NCBI RefSeq assembly: GCF_016463975.1
Contig: NZ_JAEMNX010000002.1
Span: forward strand, 310,001 to 374,000
Source of the DNA: Marinomonas transparens
GTDB lineage: Bacteria > Pseudomonadota > Gammaproteobacteria > Pseudomonadales > Marinomonadaceae
Direction of reading: 5' to 3'
Length of the DNA: 64,000 nt
Under the pieces are notes generated by a model, which ran no database searches, was not told where the DNA came from, and saw nothing but the letters and a program-made list of their open reading frames with translations. A program made the position numbers and the translations under genes. Of this stretch, positions 26,283 to 35,277 are shown piece after piece; position 1 is the stretch's first letter; every line of letters starts with the position of its first letter.

Positions 26283-27710
26283 TTATAAGTTCGCTTTTTC
26301 AATAATAGATGTCGTTGAATAACCATCAACAAAGGTTAGTACCTTTACTTCCCCACCATGTTCTAAAACATGCTGCGCACCAACGATATTATCAACAGTA
26401 TAATCTCCACCTTTGACAAGCACGCTAGGTGTTAATGCTTCAATGATTTCTTTCGGCGTGTCTTCATCAAACCAGGTTACCCAATCAATTGAGCCCATCC
26501 CTTCGAGTACAGCCATGCGATGAGTAAGGTCATTAATTGGTCGCTTATCACCTTTGAGGCGTTTTACAGAGGCATCCGTATTAACAGCAACGACCAGTCG
26601 ATCACCAAGCGCTTTAGCTTGCTTCATGTAAGCCACATGGCCCGGATGAAGAATATCGAAACAGCCATTAGTAAAAACGACTTTTTCGCCATTCATTTGT
26701 GCGAGTTTGATTTGTTCTAATAGGTCTTCAGGAGACAACACACCAAAATTAGTGGTATGTGTCCTTTGATACATAATGGCTTCTAATTGCTCTGCACTAA
26801 TAGAGGCCGTCCCTAATTTACCGACCACATAACCTGCCGCTTGATTGGCATATTCCACTGCATCAATAAAGCGCTTGCTGGTCACGTACACAGCCGTCAA
26901 TACCGCCACCACAGTATCGCCAGCCCCGGTCACATCAAATACTTCTTTTGCCGCTGTCGCTAATGAAAACGCAGGTTTATCATCTTCCAGCAAGACCAAA
27001 CCATCTTCACCACGAGTAACAAGAAGTGCTTTCCAGCCAAATTGCTCACGCAATGCTTTGGCTTTATCTTCTAACTCTTTGGAGGAGCGGCATTTACCCA
27101 CAATATTTTCGAATTCAAGTAAGTTGGGTTTTACTAAGGTCGCGCCCTGATAGATGGAGAAGTCATCCCCTTTCGGATCAACAAAGCTAGGAACACCTTC
27201 CGCATTGGAAAGCTGGATAAGGCTCTGTACATCGGCTAAACAACCTTTTGCATAATCAGAGTAAATTACCGCATTAGAATAAGGTAGGCAGTCTTTCACC
27301 ATGGCGGCGACAGCATCATTCTGAGATAAGCTATCCGTTCGTTCTTCAAAGTCTAAACGGATAAGTTGCTGATGACGACTCATCACACGTAGTTTAGTGA
27401 TAGTCGGTAAATCTAGAGATTGCACAAAGCGACAAGCCACGCCTTCTGCTTCAAGACAACGCTCAAGCACAGTAGCATTATCATCATTGCCCACCACACC
27501 AACCAGTGTCACCGCGACACCTAATTTGGCTAGCCCAAGCGCCACATTCGCTGCACCACCGGGACGATCTTCGATATTTGAAACTTTCACCACTTGAACT
27601 GGCGCTTCTGGAGAAATACGAGACGTGCCACCATGCCAGTAACGATCCAACATCACATCACCCACCACGAGGATGTGTTTATCTTTAAAATTCAAATACG
27701 AAGAGTTCAT
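26283..27710 (-). CDS. hldE: Bifunctional heptose-7-phosphate kinase / heptose-1-phosphate adenylyltransferase
   Basis: Makes ADP-D-glycero-beta-D-manno-heptose for the LPS inner core. It has 475 residues from the ATG (MNSSYLNF); a GTG two codons upstream is possible, and neither has a good ribosome site. The ATG matches the length of the E. coli protein. The N-terminal ribokinase-type domain (about 1-320) shows GDVMLDRYWHG, RPGGAANVA and DVTGAGDTV with the catalytic Asp. The C-terminal nucleotidyltransferase domain (about 340-475) shows FTNGCFDILHPGHV and the KGGDYT motif. First gene of hldE-msbA-waaA; divergent from the second LPS arm after about 100 bases. Confidence 0.95.
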   Translation of the reverse strand: MNSSYLNFKDKHILVVGDVMLDRYWHGGTSRISPEAPVQVVKVSNIEDRPGGAANVALGLAKLGVAVTLVGVVGNDDNATVLERCLEAEGVACRFVQSLDLPTITKLRVMSRHQQLIRLDFEERTDSLSQNDAVAAMVKDCLPYSNAVIYSDYAKGCLADVQSLIQLSNAEGVPSFVDPKGDDFSIYQGATLVKPNLLEFENIVGKCRSSKELEDKAKALREQFGWKALLVTRGEDGLVLLEDDKPAFSLATAAKEVFDVTGAGDTVVAVLTAVYVTSKRFIDAVEYANQAAGYVVGKLGTASISAEQLEAIMYQRTHTTNFGVLSPEDLLEQIKLAQMNGEKVVFTNGCFDILHPGHVAYMKQAKALGDRLVVAVNTDASVKRLKGDKRPINDLTHRMAVLEGMGSIDWVTWFDEDTPKEIIEALTPSVLVKGGDYTVDNIVGAQHVLEHGGEVKVLTFVDGYSTTSIIEKANL

Positions 27711-27818
27711 AGTCACATAATAATCGATTTTTGAGAGCGCTCATCTTATCATACTCCCCCAGTAAGTTGGACATACCTAAATGACAACTAAATCACAAAA
27801 GATGAGGCTATTTACATC

Positions 27819-28961
27819 ATGCTAAATTCCACTCTATCGTCCTGCCAAGGCTTTCTTTTTAAACAACTATTAGCCAATTGGTCTCACTATGGAATTGATG
27901 CAGAACAAGGCTTTAGCTACGAAAGCATGAATCATGACTGGACCCGTAATGAAGTCGGTCGTGTTCGCTTATTAACCCAGTGTCGACAGCTGTATACCTT
28001 CAGCCATGCATACCAACTTACCCAAGAAAGCGACTATCAGAGCAAGCTAACGCCTCTCTTCGATTTTATTGTCGCTAAATATTTTAAAGACGAACGCTGG
28101 ATATTCTCTCTCAATGACGATTTAAGCATCAAGGACACACAATCTGACGCCTATGCATTAGCCTTTGTGCTCTTGTCTTTTAGCCATTATTTTCAAGCAA
28201 CAGGCGATGATCAAGCCTTGCCGTACATGAAGTTGACACACCAGTTTTTAGAGGAAAAGATGCAAGCCCAGTCCGGTGGTTTTTACGAAGCTTTTCCTGT
28301 GGATGTAACACAGGTTCGCCGTCAAAATCCGCATATGCACTTACTTGAAGGCTACATCGCCGTCTTTAATGCCACCCAAGATGACACCTATAAACAAGCT
28401 ATTCAATCATTACTGTCACTTGCTCTTGAGCACTTTTACGACTCAAAAACAAAGGCCCTAAGGGAGTTTTTTACCAGCGATTGGAAAGCCCACCCAGAAA
28501 TAGGCAACCAGGTTGAGCCTGGACACCATTTTGAATGGGTATGGCTGCTTTATCAGGCGAATAAAATCCTACCAAATACAAGTTACATTGAGCTTGCCCA
28601 ACATCTATGGACTACGGCTATTCGTCATGGGATGGCAGACAACGGCGGAATTTATAATCAAATAGACGCTAATTCTTATCAAGCGCTAGACAAAGAAAAA
28701 CGCATTTGGCCTATTACCGAATATCTAAAAGCCGTTACGGTAATTTCAATTGGCCAAGAAGAAAAACAGCACCGTCTAGAAAGCGCTTTAACTTTCATGC
28801 AGCGACACTACTTTTTAGATAATGGTCGCTGGAATGAATACCTAGACGAGTACAACCAAGCAAAAAACTTCCCTTTGCCAGGCACCAGCAGCTATCACAT
28901 TTTTCTCGGCCTAGCGGAAGTGCTAACATGGGCGCAAACAAATACGGACTTTACTCTTTAA
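27819..28961 (+). CDS. AGE-family sugar epimerase/isomerase
   Basis: A 380-residue (alpha/alpha)6-barrel protein of the N-acylglucosamine 2-epimerase / mannose isomerase family. Supporting segments are RVRLLTQCRQLYTFSHAY, DAYALAFVLLSFSHYF, RQNPHMHLLEGYIAVFNAT, EPGHHFEWVWLLYQ (catalytic His) and WPITEYLKAV. These fit the YihS/mannose-isomerase side better than GlcNAc 2-epimerase. The substrate is unresolved: mannose/fructose/glucose interconversion is the family expectation. It heads the plus-strand LPS arm, 66 bases before hldD, and could supply mannose or a sedoheptulose-related sugar, but that is inference only. Confidence 0.8.
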   Translation: MLNSTLSSCQGFLFKQLLANWSHYGIDAEQGFSYESMNHDWTRNEVGRVRLLTQCRQLYTFSHAYQLTQESDYQSKLTPLFDFIVAKYFKDERWIFSLNDDLSIKDTQSDAYALAFVLLSFSHYFQATGDDQALPYMKLTHQFLEEKMQAQSGGFYEAFPVDVTQVRRQNPHMHLLEGYIAVFNATQDDTYKQAIQSLLSLALEHFYDSKTKALREFFTSDWKAHPEIGNQVEPGHHFEWVWLLYQANKILPNTSYIELAQHLWTTAIRHGMADNGGIYNQIDANSYQALDKEKRIWPITEYLKAVTVISIGQEEKQHRLESALTFMQRHYFLDNGRWNEYLDEYNQAKNFPLPGTSSYHIFLGLAEVLTWAQTNTDFTL

Positions 28962-29027
28962 TTTTATGACAGAGTCTTGTTCCCATTAAAGTAAAGAGTC
29001 TTAAACACTATTTCAGGACAGCAAGCT

Positions 29028-29975
29028 ATGTATATAGTCACTGGCGGTGCCGGTTTTATCGGCAGCAACATCATCAGATCACTCAATCAAAAAGGCATTC
29101 GTAATATCCTATTGGTTGACGATCTCACCGACGGAAAAAAATGTTTAAACCTTTCAGATTTAGACATTGCGGATTACATGGATATGCATGATTTTCTAGA
29201 TGCTATTAAAAGCGGTACGCTTGGTGTGACACCAACCGCTGTTTTTCATGAAGGCGCTTGTTCTGCAACGACAGAATGGAATGGCAAATACGTTATGGAT
29301 GTTAACTACCAATATTCCAAAGCCGTATTAGACTTTTGCTTAATCCATAAAGCTCCCTTCTCCTATGCATCTTCCGCCTCAGTATATGGTTCTGGACCTA
29401 TTTTCGAAGAATCCCGTGAAAACGAAAAACCATTAAACATGTATGCCTACTCTAAATTTCAGTTCGACCAATACATTCGTGCCGTACTACCCACAGCAAA
29501 AAGCCAAATCGTTGGCTTTCGTTACTTCAATGTATATGGCCCACGCGAACAACATAAAGGCAGCATGGCAAGCGTAGCTTTTCATTTACGCAATCAAGTA
29601 TTAGATGGTGAAAACCCAAAACTATTTGGCGCCTACGACGGGTACGAAGCGGGCGGCCAAAGCCGTGACTTTATCTATGTGGAAGACTTGGTAAACACCA
29701 AACTTTGGTTCCTAGATAATGCGGAAAAATCAGGCATATTTAACTTAGGTACCGGTAATGCAGAACCCTTTAGAACAATAGCTGAAACCGTTATTAGCCA
29801 CTACGGAAAAGGAGAAATAGAATACATTCCTTTCCCAGAACATCTAAAAGGCGCATACCAAAGCTTTACTCAAGCAGACATTTCTAAGCTGCGAGATACT
29901 GGCTACACTGGCAACTTCCGCGGCTTAGCTCAAGGCGTTCAAGATTATCTTAATTGGTTAGATGCGAATGGCTAA
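29028..29975 (+). CDS. hldD: ADP-L-glycero-D-manno-heptose 6-epimerase
   Basis: A 315-residue short-chain dehydrogenase-type epimerase with tightly bound NADP. The Rossmann motif [10 protein letters not shown] is at 5-14. Catalytic YAYSKFQFD supplies Tyr and Lys, and SSASVYG supplies Ser. [14 protein letters not shown] and [15 protein letters not shown] are typical of HldD. It converts the ADP-heptose made by HldE into the form used by heptosyltransferases such as the next gene, whose start overlaps its end by about 14 bases. Confidence 0.95.
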   Translation: MYIVTGGAGFIGSNIIRSLNQKGIRNILLVDDLTDGKKCLNLSDLDIADYMDMHDFLDAIKSGTLGVTPTAVFHEGACSATTEWNGKYVMDVNYQYSKAVLDFCLIHKAPFSYASSASVYGSGPIFEESRENEKPLNMYAYSKFQFDQYIRAVLPTAKSQIVGFRYFNVYGPREQHKGSMASVAFHLRNQVLDGENPKLFGAYDGYEAGGQSRDFIYVEDLVNTKLWFLDNAEKSGIFNLGTGNAEPFRTIAETVISHYGKGEIEYIPFPEHLKGAYQSFTQADISKLRDTGYTGNFRGLAQGVQDYLNWLDANG

Positions 29976-30972
29976 ATACCTAATTGTAGGCCCTTCTTGG
30001 GTTGGTGACATGGTCATGGCCCAAAGTCTCTTCATCACACTAACACAGCTTGATCCAGAGGCCGTTATTGATGTCATTGGCCCAAACTGGTCCCTGCCTA
30101 TCTTGGCCCGCATGCCGCAGGTTCGTAATGCCATTGCTCTGCCAACAGGCCATGGCGAATGGGGCATCAGCACACGTAGGAAACTAGGTCACTCCCTACG
30201 GAACGAAGCTTATGACGAAGCGATCGTAATGCCTCGTTCATGGAAATCGGCTCTCGTACCTTTTTTTGCAAAAGTAAGACACAGAGTTGGCTTTCACGGC
30301 GAACAACGTTATTTCCTGCTAAATGAGCGCCGGAAATTAGACAAAAACATTTTAAACCAAACCGTAAAACGTTTTGTTTCTCTTGGTTTACCTGAGTCTG
30401 AAGCTTACCCGCCAAAAAACACTCCAGCACCAATACTAGATATTGACCCGGATAATCAGCAAGCACTCTACAAAACCTATAATCTCAGCAACCGACCAGC
30501 CCTTGCTCTTATGGCTGGAGCAGAATTTGGTCCATCAAAGCAATGGCCCATTAGCTACTTTCATGAAGTCGCAAAAAGTGCGATTGATGCAGGCTATCAA
30601 GTTTGGACATTAGGTGGTCCCAAAGATCAAGAAGATGGCGAAAACATCGTTAAAGACTTAGGAGTGTTTGCTGTCAACCTATGCGGAAAAACACAATTAG
30701 TAGACGCGATCGATTTATTAGCCGCGGCTAAAAAAGTCGTTAGTAATGATTCCGGCCTAATGCATGTAGCCGCAGCGGTAGGGACAGAAGTTCATGGTAT
30801 ATACGGCTCAACCAGCGAACTATTTACGCCTCCATTAACTGACAAAAAAACAATCCATAATCTACACCTTGAATGCTCTCCTTGTTTTAAACGAATATGT
30901 CCACTAGAACATACTAATTGTCAGAACCAACTAACTCCTAACGTAATTATAAGGGCCGTCATTTCACAATGA
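29962..30972 (+). CDS. waaF: ADP-heptose:LPS heptosyltransferase II
   Basis: A 336-residue GT9 enzyme adding the second inner-core heptose. [15 protein letters not shown] at the N-terminus (the family acceptor loop), [12 protein letters not shown] in the middle, and [14 protein letters not shown] plus [11 protein letters not shown] near the C-terminus for ADP-heptose binding are all the WaaF pattern. Two ATGs (29962 and 29968) are possible starts. It overlaps hldD upstream, and its stop overlaps the next gene's ATG (ATGA). A WaaC (heptosyltransferase I) is not in the window. Confidence 0.94.
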   Translation: MRMAKYLIVGPSWVGDMVMAQSLFITLTQLDPEAVIDVIGPNWSLPILARMPQVRNAIALPTGHGEWGISTRRKLGHSLRNEAYDEAIVMPRSWKSALVPFFAKVRHRVGFHGEQRYFLLNERRKLDKNILNQTVKRFVSLGLPESEAYPPKNTPAPILDIDPDNQQALYKTYNLSNRPALALMAGAEFGPSKQWPISYFHEVAKSAIDAGYQVWTLGGPKDQEDGENIVKDLGVFAVNLCGKTQLVDAIDLLAAAKKVVSNDSGLMHVAAAVGTEVHGIYGSTSELFTPPLTDKKTIHNLHLECSPCFKRICPLEHTNCQNQLTPNVIIRAVISQ

Positions 30973-31901
30973 ATCTTGCATTACTTAGAAATAGACCGCA
31001 TTTTGGGGCTCAAATAACGACTATTCCAGTACTTTTTTTCTTCTTCCAAAACTACGGAGAACAAAACCCTATCACTCTTTTAGCAAAAAGCGATGTTGCA
31101 TGGGTTTATAATCAGCTTCCATGGGTAAAAGAATGTATTCATTCAAAAAGTAAACTTACAGACTTTAAAAAGCTTAGACATTGCGACAACCTGCTTAATT
31201 TACGGCCCCGCAATCGACTTCCGATCATTTTATATAAATTACTTAAGGGTGGAAGTATCTTTGATCTTGTAAAAAATGATTTTCTTGTGCACCTTACATC
31301 TGAAAAACATAACGTCCTATCCGAGGAAGAATATAGAGCCCTCGCCTATCTGAAAATTTTTATAAAAGAACAATACAAATTATTACAAGCACTTAAGGCT
31401 CCTTTTCTGGAATTAATGCAAGACTCGAAATTGATTCTCGAAAAAGCAGAACTAAATATCTTAATGATGCCTGGCGGCGGGGCCGGGGAAATAAAAAAGT
31501 GGGGGATCAATAACTTTCTTACTGCAGGAAAATCCATTGCTGACAAACTCGAAAAAAAATGCCATGTTCATGTATTATTAGGACCTGATGAAAAAGAAGA
31601 AATTCAGAAAATACAAGAGTTGAAGATAGCCAACCTATCTCTTCACATTAATATTCCTCTAAATGATATTGCCAAACTAGTTGATCACTGCGACCTAACA
31701 ATCGCAAATGATTGCGGCCCCTCTCATATAGCACAATGCATGCAGAAGCCATACCTAGGTCTGTTTAGAGAGCCAAATACTGAATGGTTCCTTAGCCATG
31801 CAAAGTCAGTTAAAGTACTTCCACAAAAAGGAAATAACATCAAAACGATTTCCACCAAAAGCGTAACAGAAATCGCTGTTAATTTATTAAAGAGTCAATA
31901 A
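30969..31901 (+). CDS. GT9-family glycosyltransferase (heptosyltransferase-like)
   Basis: A 310-residue protein with a weak but recognisable GT9 layout. The nucleotide-sugar side shows MMPGGGAGEIKKWGINNF and HCDLTIANDCGPSHIAQCM, comparable to WaaF's SNDSGLMH region. The N-terminal acceptor domain is poorly conserved and Lys-rich. The stretch around 31030-31900 is more AT-rich than its neighbours. It probably adds a sugar to the LPS core; donor unknown. Starts and stops overlap both neighbours by 4 and 1 bases, so it belongs to the same transcript as waaF. Confidence 0.75.
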   Translation: MNLALLRNRPHFGAQITTIPVLFFFFQNYGEQNPITLLAKSDVAWVYNQLPWVKECIHSKSKLTDFKKLRHCDNLLNLRPRNRLPIILYKLLKGGSIFDLVKNDFLVHLTSEKHNVLSEEEYRALAYLKIFIKEQYKLLQALKAPFLELMQDSKLILEKAELNILMMPGGGAGEIKKWGINNFLTAGKSIADKLEKKCHVHVLLGPDEKEEIQKIQELKIANLSLHINIPLNDIAKLVDHCDLTIANDCGPSHIAQCMQKPYLGLFREPNTEWFLSHAKSVKVLPQKGNNIKTISTKSVTEIAVNLLKSQ

Positions 31902-32683
31902 TGAAAATTTCAGGCAATATCATCACCTTAAACGAAGAAAAAAATATTGCAGACTGCATAAAATCGATGCTGGAAGTATGTGACGATATAGTGGTTGTTG
32001 ACTCAGGCAGTACCGATAAAACAATAGAAATCGCCCAAAGCTTAGGCGCAAATATCGTGAATCAGCCTTACCTCGGCGATGGTTTTCAAAAAAATGTCGC
32101 TCTAAAACATACACAAAATGACTGGGTATTGAGCCTTGATGCCGATGAACGACTTACACCAGAAATGACCAACAGTATTAAAAAATTAGACTTAACCACA
32201 CAAATCGAGGCTTTTTCTTTTCGCCGCCGTAATATGATTGGTAGCCGCTGGATAAAGCAATGTGGTTGGTATCCAGACCGCTGTATTCGCCTTTATAACA
32301 GTAAAAAAGTGGAGTTTTCAAATGTAAAGCAACACGCCAGCATTCAAGCTAAAAACGTCAAACACATTGATGCTGATATCATCCATTTTTCTTTTAAAAA
32401 TATAGGTGAGCTTTTTGCTAAGCCAGGAAGGAACTTTAGTGGCCGGGCCGCTAAAATAATGTTCGCTAAAGGTAAAAAAGCGAATGCCTTTTCACCTTTC
32501 ATACATGGACTTAATGCCTTTGTTCGTAAATATATATTTCAACGAGGATTCCTAGGTGGGGTCGATGGTATGACAGTAGCATTAAGCTCTGCCATCAATA
32601 GTTATTTGAAATATGCAAAATTGCTTGAATATCAACGAGACCCTAGTGTCACCAAACAAGACGACTTTAATAACATTTGGTAA
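31901..32683 (+). CDS. GT2-family LPS core glycosyltransferase (WaaE-like)
   Basis: A 260-residue GT-A fold transferase. ISGNIITLNEEKNIADCI at the start, VVVDSGSTDKTIEIA, and the metal-binding SLDADERL (DXD-like) are the WaaE/KdtX-type LPS beta-1,4-glucosyltransferase pattern. C-terminal KYIFQRGFLGGVDG is also usual for that group. It likely adds glucose to the first heptose. The start overlaps the previous stop by one base (TAATG). Confidence 0.82.
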   Translation: MKISGNIITLNEEKNIADCIKSMLEVCDDIVVVDSGSTDKTIEIAQSLGANIVNQPYLGDGFQKNVALKHTQNDWVLSLDADERLTPEMTNSIKKLDLTTQIEAFSFRRRNMIGSRWIKQCGWYPDRCIRLYNSKKVEFSNVKQHASIQAKNVKHIDADIIHFSFKNIGELFAKPGRNFSGRAAKIMFAKGKKANAFSPFIHGLNAFVRKYIFQRGFLGGVDGMTVALSSAINSYLKYAKLLEYQRDPSVTKQDDFNNIW

Positions 32684-32702
32684 TTAAATAGAGCGCATTA
32701 TT

Positions 32703-33746
32703 TTGGAAAAAACACTTACGATACTACACGTTAATTTAGCCAAAAATTTTCGCGGTGGAGAAAGGCAAACAGAACTATTAATCAGAGCGCTCTCTAATAA
32801 AACAAACATAAAGCAAATTCTGGCCTGTCGAGTCGATTCTCCATTAAAACAAAAGCTCACGGATATTAAAGATCTTGTGTTCGTAACAGCCAATCATCAG
32901 CTAGAAGGGCATTTCTCTGCACCATCAGCCGACATTGTTCATGCCCATGAAGCAAAAGCGGTTCACTGGGCTTGGCTCCATAAAGTTATTAGAAAAACAC
33001 CCTATATACTCACTAGGAGGGTTGATACACCAGTCAAAGATCGCTGGTTTAATCAAAAGACCTATCGAAATGCCAGTGTACTCGTCGGTATCTCGACTTT
33101 AATATCAAACCATATGCGTGAAAAAAACTGGGGAGAAGTCTGTCAAATACCCAGCGTCCTAGCCCATTTAATATCGGACGAAGCAATAAGCAATGAATTT
33201 AGATCTCTTTTCCCAGACAAAATCATTGTTGGTCATATTGGTGCTTTAGTCGACAAACATAAAGGCCAAAAGGTCTTAATCGAATCAGCAAACATACTAG
33301 AACAGAGCAACCCTGAACTACACTTTGTTTTTTTTGGGGATGGTGCAGATGAAGAAGAATTACAACAATTATCACAGGACAATAACAATATTAGCTGGAT
33401 GGGCTTCAAACCGAATATTGGGGATTACATTCCTACTTTTGATATTTTTGCCTTTCCTTCTAGAAACGAAGGCTTAGGCTCTACATTACTCGATATTATG
33501 GATGCAGGCGTACCAATAGTTGCGGCCAATGTAGGAGGTATTCCTGATATTGTAATCCATGAAGAAACTGGCTTACTCGTACCTCCTAATGACAGTGAAT
33601 CATTAGCACAAGCCATTATTAAGTTGAGCCTAGATAAACCGCTACAGTCAAGGCTTACAGAGTGCGCAAAATCAAGACTAGAAAAATACACACCTAAAGC
33701 GATGGCCGATAGTTACCACAGCCTATATAAAAAAATAACTTCTTAA
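32703..33746 (+). CDS. GT4-family glycosyltransferase
   Basis: A 347-residue GT-B fold enzyme. N-terminal domain: ILHVNLAKNFRGGERQTELL, with ADIVHAHEAKAVHW. C-terminal nucleotide-sugar domain: VGHIGALVDKHKGQKVLIES, FAFPSRNEGLGSTLLDIMDAG (the EX7E-type motif) and VGGIPDIV. Donor and acceptor are not readable; LPS core or O-unit addition is inferred from position. The start appears to be TTG with a poor ribosome site. Its stop is only 3 bases from the stop of the convergent manC-type gene, leaving no room for a terminator. Confidence 0.85.
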   Translation: MEKTLTILHVNLAKNFRGGERQTELLIRALSNKTNIKQILACRVDSPLKQKLTDIKDLVFVTANHQLEGHFSAPSADIVHAHEAKAVHWAWLHKVIRKTPYILTRRVDTPVKDRWFNQKTYRNASVLVGISTLISNHMREKNWGEVCQIPSVLAHLISDEAISNEFRSLFPDKIIVGHIGALVDKHKGQKVLIESANILEQSNPELHFVFFGDGADEEELQQLSQDNNNISWMGFKPNIGDYIPTFDIFAFPSRNEGLGSTLLDIMDAGVPIVAANVGGIPDIVIHEETGLLVPPNDSESLAQAIIKLSLDKPLQSRLTECAKSRLEKYTPKAMADSYHSLYKKITS

Positions 33747-33749
33747 TTA

Positions 33750-35150
33750 TTAGCGCCCATAGCAGTCACTAAAACGCACGATATCATCTTCTCCAAGATA
33801 GCTGCCGGATTGCACTTCCACCAGTTCAAGAGGGGCTTCACCCGGGTTTTCAAGGGAATGAATTTCACCCACAGGAATGTAGGTGGATTCATTTTCTTGT
33901 AGAAAAAACACCTGATCCCCTTTTTGTACTTTGGCGGTTCCTGAAACAACAATCCAGTGTTCCGCGCGGTGATGATGCATCTGCACACTGAGTTTCTCGC
34001 CTGTTTTCACCGTGATGCGTTTTACTTTATAACGCTCGCCTAGGTCGATGGTTTCATAACTTCCCCAAGGTCGATGCACCAGCTTATGGAACATGTGCTC
34101 TTCACGATCACTGTCTTTTACACGCTGGACGATTTTCTTCACATCTTGAGCATAATCTTTATCCATCACTAAAACGACATCAGCCGTTTCTACTATGACT
34201 AAATTAGAAACGCCAAGCACAGAAACCAACCTAGATTCTGAACGAATCAAACAATGAGACGAATCCTCAGCGATCACATCGCCTAATATCAAGTTTTGCT
34301 GATCATCTTTTTCTGCATAATCATAAAGCGCATCCCAAGTTCCAATATCACTCCAATCTCCCACATAAGGAACTACCTTGGCCTTCTTTGTGAACTCCAT
34401 AACAGCATAATCGATGGATTCACTTGAGCATTGCAAAAAAGCATCAGGGTCAATACGAACAAAATCCATATCTTCCTTACGACCTCGATAAGCAGTGCAA
34501 ACCGTCTGATGAATATCACTGCGATAGCAAGCTAACTCATCTAAATAGCGATTCGCCTCGAATAAAAACATGCCGCTATTCCAAAGATAATCCTCTGAAG
34601 CAAGATAACCCAAAGCGGTCTCTAAATTAGGCTTTTCAACAAACTCTTCGACACTAAAATCATTACCACAGCGAATATAGCCATAACCTGTTTCAGGACG
34701 AGTTGGCCTAATGCCAAACGTCACCAAGTTACCATTTTCTTTCGCTAATAAAATAGCTTGTTGAACAGCCGCTTCAAACGCCTTCACATTTTGAATCTCA
34801 TGGTCTGCTGGCAACACTAACAGCAATACCTCTTCACCATATTTCTGCTGCGCTTCAAGGGCCGCTAGAGCAATAGCTGGCGCGGTATTACGGCCATAAG
34901 GTTCGAGAATAATACTGACGTCTTGAATGCTAAGAGAATGTAATTGCTGAGCAACTAAAAAACGATGATCCTCATGACAAACCACAATGGGCGAACAAGT
35001 GCTTAGCCCTGAAAAGCGCAGAACAGTTTCTTGAAATAAGGTGTGCGATACATTGAGCAGATCAATAAAAGGCTTAGGTGAATGGCTGCGGGACAAAGGC
35101 CATAAGCGCTCGCCATAGCCACCAGCCAAAATGACAGGAACAATCTTCAC
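33750..35150 (-). CDS. manC: Mannose-1-phosphate guanylyltransferase / mannose-6-phosphate isomerase
   Basis: A bifunctional type II PMI-GMP enzyme of 466 residues (AlgA-like) making GDP-mannose. The nucleotidyltransferase domain begins PVILAGGYGERLWPLSRSHSP, with the lysine motif FVEKP at about 175. The C-terminal cupin isomerase domain (about 350-466) has VQMHHHRAEHWIVVSGTA. I chose the GTG of VKIVPVILAGG: the reading frame upstream (30 codons) is AT-rich and unlike protein. GDP-mannose could feed the LPS glycosyltransferases encoded just beyond on the opposite strand. Confidence 0.92.
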   Translation of the reverse strand: MKIVPVILAGGYGERLWPLSRSHSPKPFIDLLNVSHTLFQETVLRFSGLSTCSPIVVCHEDHRFLVAQQLHSLSIQDVSIILEPYGRNTAPAIALAALEAQQKYGEEVLLLVLPADHEIQNVKAFEAAVQQAILLAKENGNLVTFGIRPTRPETGYGYIRCGNDFSVEEFVEKPNLETALGYLASEDYLWNSGMFLFEANRYLDELACYRSDIHQTVCTAYRGRKEDMDFVRIDPDAFLQCSSESIDYAVMEFTKKAKVVPYVGDWSDIGTWDALYDYAEKDDQQNLILGDVIAEDSSHCLIRSESRLVSVLGVSNLVIVETADVVLVMDKDYAQDVKKIVQRVKDSDREEHMFHKLVHRPWGSYETIDLGERYKVKRITVKTGEKLSVQMHHHRAEHWIVVSGTAKVQKGDQVFFLQENESTYIPVGEIHSLENPGEAPLELVEVQSGSYLGEDDIVRFSDCYGR

Positions 35151-35216
35151 AAAGTGCTCTTTTATAGAAAAGGTAAAATGAAAGTATAACAAAGGAAACC
35201 AGTGTAACGAAGGATA

Positions 35217-35250
35217 GAAAAGGAATGTACGAGGATACATTCCTTTTTCT
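35217..35250 (-). terminator. Intrinsic terminator after the phytase-like gene
   Basis: On the minus strand AAGGAATGTA pairs with TACATTCCTT around a six-base loop, with A and T tracts flanking, about 28 bases past the stop of the phytase-like lipoprotein gene. Confidence 0.7.
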
Positions 35251-35277
35251 CTTACTCTTCTCTAGGGAAGATAAGCA

